A model generated the notes under the pieces. It did no database searches, was not told the DNA's origin, and saw nothing but the letters and a program-made list of their open reading frames with translations. Source: Limnobacter sp. SAORIC-580 (GTDB lineage: Bacteria > Pseudomonadota > Gammaproteobacteria > Burkholderiales > Burkholderiaceae_B). From it: a stretch of 64,000 nt of DNA. Made by a program: the position numbers and the translations under genes. Shown here piece after piece: positions 62,435 through 64,000 of this stretch (the first letter of the stretch is position 1; every line of letters begins with the position of its first letter). The stretch covers positions 1 to 64,000 of the forward strand of contig NZ_CP053084.1 of the NCBI RefSeq assembly GCF_013004065.1, given 5' to 3'.

Positions 62435-64000
62435 ATGCCGAACCCCAGCAGTCTGCACACCGACGCCAATAAAAAGAACTTTGCGGATCTGTTTCACAAC
62501 GAGGTCACAGCGTGGTTGGTGTTGGTGCTTTCCATTGTCATCACTGCGCTGGGCTGGGTGTTGTCCAGCCAAGCCATCGAGAAACGCGCCAACGACAGGT
62601 TTTCATTTGAGGTTCGAGATGCCCAAGAGCGCATTCAGAGCCGGATCAACCAGTACCAACAAATTTTGCGCGGTGGAGTGGCTTTTTTTGATGCGCACAC
62701 CAGCGTGAATCGAGAACACTGGCAGGTGTACGTGGCCTCGCTCAACTTGCAACGCGAGTTGCCAGGCGTGCAAGGTTTCGCGTTCGCCGAACGTGTGTCA
62801 CCAGATACTTTAGAACAATACGAAAACCGCATACGTGCCGAGGGATTTCCAAATTATTCGGTCACCCCTCCTGGTGAACGCGAGGTTTACTTTCCCATCA
62901 CACTGATCGAGCCGTTTGATGAACGCAACCAGCGTGCTTTTGGTTACGACATGTTTTCCGAGCCTGTACGCCGCGAGGCCATGCGCCGGGCCATGGACAC
63001 GGGTCAGCCCACCGTGTCGGGTTTGGTTCAGTTAAAGCAGGGCGACGAGAGAAACCCCGCCCCGGGCTTTCTGATTTATCTGCCTGTGTATACCCAGGGT
63101 GTAGATTTAAGTTCGGTCGATTCTCGCAGGCAGGCTATTCGCGGCTTTGTGTATAGCCCTTTTGTTGCCTCGGACCTGATGCAGAATGTGTTGGGCAATG
63201 AAAAAATTCCCCTTCACTTTCAATTGTATGACGCTGAAAGCAGGGTACCGGAATCGCTGATTTATGATTCCGCCAGTGGTGTTGACACCCCACAGCAACT
63301 TCAACTGTTTGATCACACCCATGCAGTGACAGTCCCCGTTGAGTTGTCTGGGCGAACATGGACCGCGCGTTTTGAAAGTACACCCGATTTTGACCGGGAT
63401 GTTCACAACTCCCTGCCCAACCTGATTTTGCTCGCCGGCGGTGCAATTGATTTGATGCTGTTTCTCACCATCTATTCTTTGGTGCAACAGCGCAGGCGAC
63501 AAAGCGCCAGCAATGCGAAAAGCCAGTTTCTGGCCAATATGAGCCACGAAATCCGTACCCCGCTCAACGCCATTCTGGGTTTCAATACTTTGTTGGGAGA
63601 ACAGCTGACAGACCCGCAGGCCAAAGGGTATGTGAAGCAGGTTCAAGAGGCTTCAGAGCAATTGCTGGGTATGGTTGAAGATGTGCTGAGTTTCTCGCAG
63701 ATTGAGGCAGGTTCAATACGGATCGAGAATATAGAATTTGATTTGCATGACAGGGTACGCAGAACCTTGCGCCTGTTTACTGCAAAAGCACAGCACAAAG
63801 GTTTGAGCCTTGAACTTGAAATGGATGCCATGACACCACTGATGGTGAAAGGTGACCCCGCGCGTTACGGGCAGGTGTTATCGAACTTGTTGAACAATGC
63901 GATCAAGTTTTCCGACAGCGGCGTGGTGCGCGTCAAAGTGCAGGCCGACAGGCTGGACATGCATGAGGCAGTAATTCGCACCGAGGTACACGATCAGGGT
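62435..64000 (+). CDS. CHASE-domain hybrid-type sensor histidine kinase (3' end cut by window)
   Basis: Membrane sensor kinase, 522 residues visible, stop beyond the window. Layout: N-terminal membrane helix (about 25-46), an extracytoplasmic CHASE domain (about 75-260, with GVQGFAFAERVSPDTLEQYE), a second membrane helix (about 330-352), HisKA with the phosphorylated His in MSHEIRTPLN near 371, and the HATPase start with the N box GQVLSNLLNNAIKFSDSG near 485. The G boxes and any receiver or Hpt domains lie outside. CHASE ligands are unknown for most bacteria. ATG 62435 is the first good start. Confidence 0.9.
   Translation, partial: MPNPSSLHTDANKKNFADLFHNEVTAWLVLVLSIVITALGWVLSSQAIEKRANDRFSFEVRDAQERIQSRINQYQQILRGGVAFFDAHTSVNREHWQVYVASLNLQRELPGVQGFAFAERVSPDTLEQYENRIRAEGFPNYSVTPPGEREVYFPITLIEPFDERNQRAFGYDMFSEPVRREAMRRAMDTGQPTVSGLVQLKQGDERNPAPGFLIYLPVYTQGVDLSSVDSRRQAIRGFVYSPFVASDLMQNVLGNEKIPLHFQLYDAESRVPESLIYDSASGVDTPQQLQLFDHTHAVTVPVELSGRTWTARFESTPDFDRDVHNSLPNLILLAGGAIDLMLFLTIYSLVQQRRRQSASNAKSQFLANMSHEIRTPLNAILGFNTLLGEQLTDPQAKGYVKQVQEASEQLLGMVEDVLSFSQIEAGSIRIENIEFDLHDRVRRTLRLFTAKAQHKGLSLELEMDAMTPLMVKGDPARYGQVLSNLLNNAIKFSDSGVVRVKVQADRLDMHEAVIRTEVHDQG

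Overview
The window reads as the replication-origin region of a betaproteobacterial chromosome, probably Burkholderiales and possibly a Limnobacter-like organism (inferred from gene content and protein style; no search was run). It opens at the first base of dnaA, then a DnaA-box-rich spacer (candidate oriC), dnaN and gyrB, with no recF between dnaN and gyrB.

The main discovery is a 32,159-bp Tn7-like transposon (5290-37448) inserted directly behind the gyrB stop codon. Its boundaries are defined by sequence: perfect 25-bp terminal inverted repeats beginning TGTGG, and a 5-bp target duplication GCACA at 5285-5289 and 37449-37453. The left copy starts at the first base after the gyrB TAA. The native gyrB terminator (37494-37527) now lies 32 kb away, and the element carries its own UUCG-loop terminator about 75 bp inside its gyrB-proximal end. 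The transposition genes are tnsA-tnsB-tnsC-tniQ (7885-13499). TniQ carries several excisionase/MerR-like helix-turn-helix modules that could read the conserved gyrB 3' end. A 17-bp palindromic operator occurs four times: twice around the tnsA promoter, once before a ParB-like/nuclease-like gene, and once before a small HTH operon. A textbook LexA box lies just after tniQ.

Cargo, in order: an XRE regulator; an SOS-box-linked small gene; an orphan Phd/YefM antitoxin; an EEP-family phosphohydrolase; a complete type I restriction system (hsdM-hsdS-hsdR); an AT-rich defence-like stretch (unknown gene, membrane-anchored NACHT NTPase, a gene broken by one amber codon, an Abi-C protein, a candidate small RNA); a small HTH operon; an MNT nucleotidyltransferase; then a metal-homeostasis segment (Fur box with a TonB siderophore receptor and PKHD dioxygenase, CorA, a yybP-ykoY Mn2+ riboswitch controlling a UPF0016 exporter, and YnfA).

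Beyond the element the chromosome resumes with an MFS exporter, a MarR-thioesterase operon with paired operators, cyclopropane fatty acid synthase, a 633-residue orphan membrane protein, an NAD-dependent formate dehydrogenase (FdsA plus a fused FdsG-FdsB), a patatin lipoprotein, a LuxR-type response regulator, DUF4197 and PCu(A)C proteins, a ZnuD-like receptor with a His-rich partner, an acyltransferase, PhoD and PhoX phosphatases, a chemoreceptor with a periplasmic sensor-like protein, cytochrome P460, a metallo-beta-lactamase-fold lipid-hydrolase-like protein, and a CHASE-domain histidine kinase cut by the window end.
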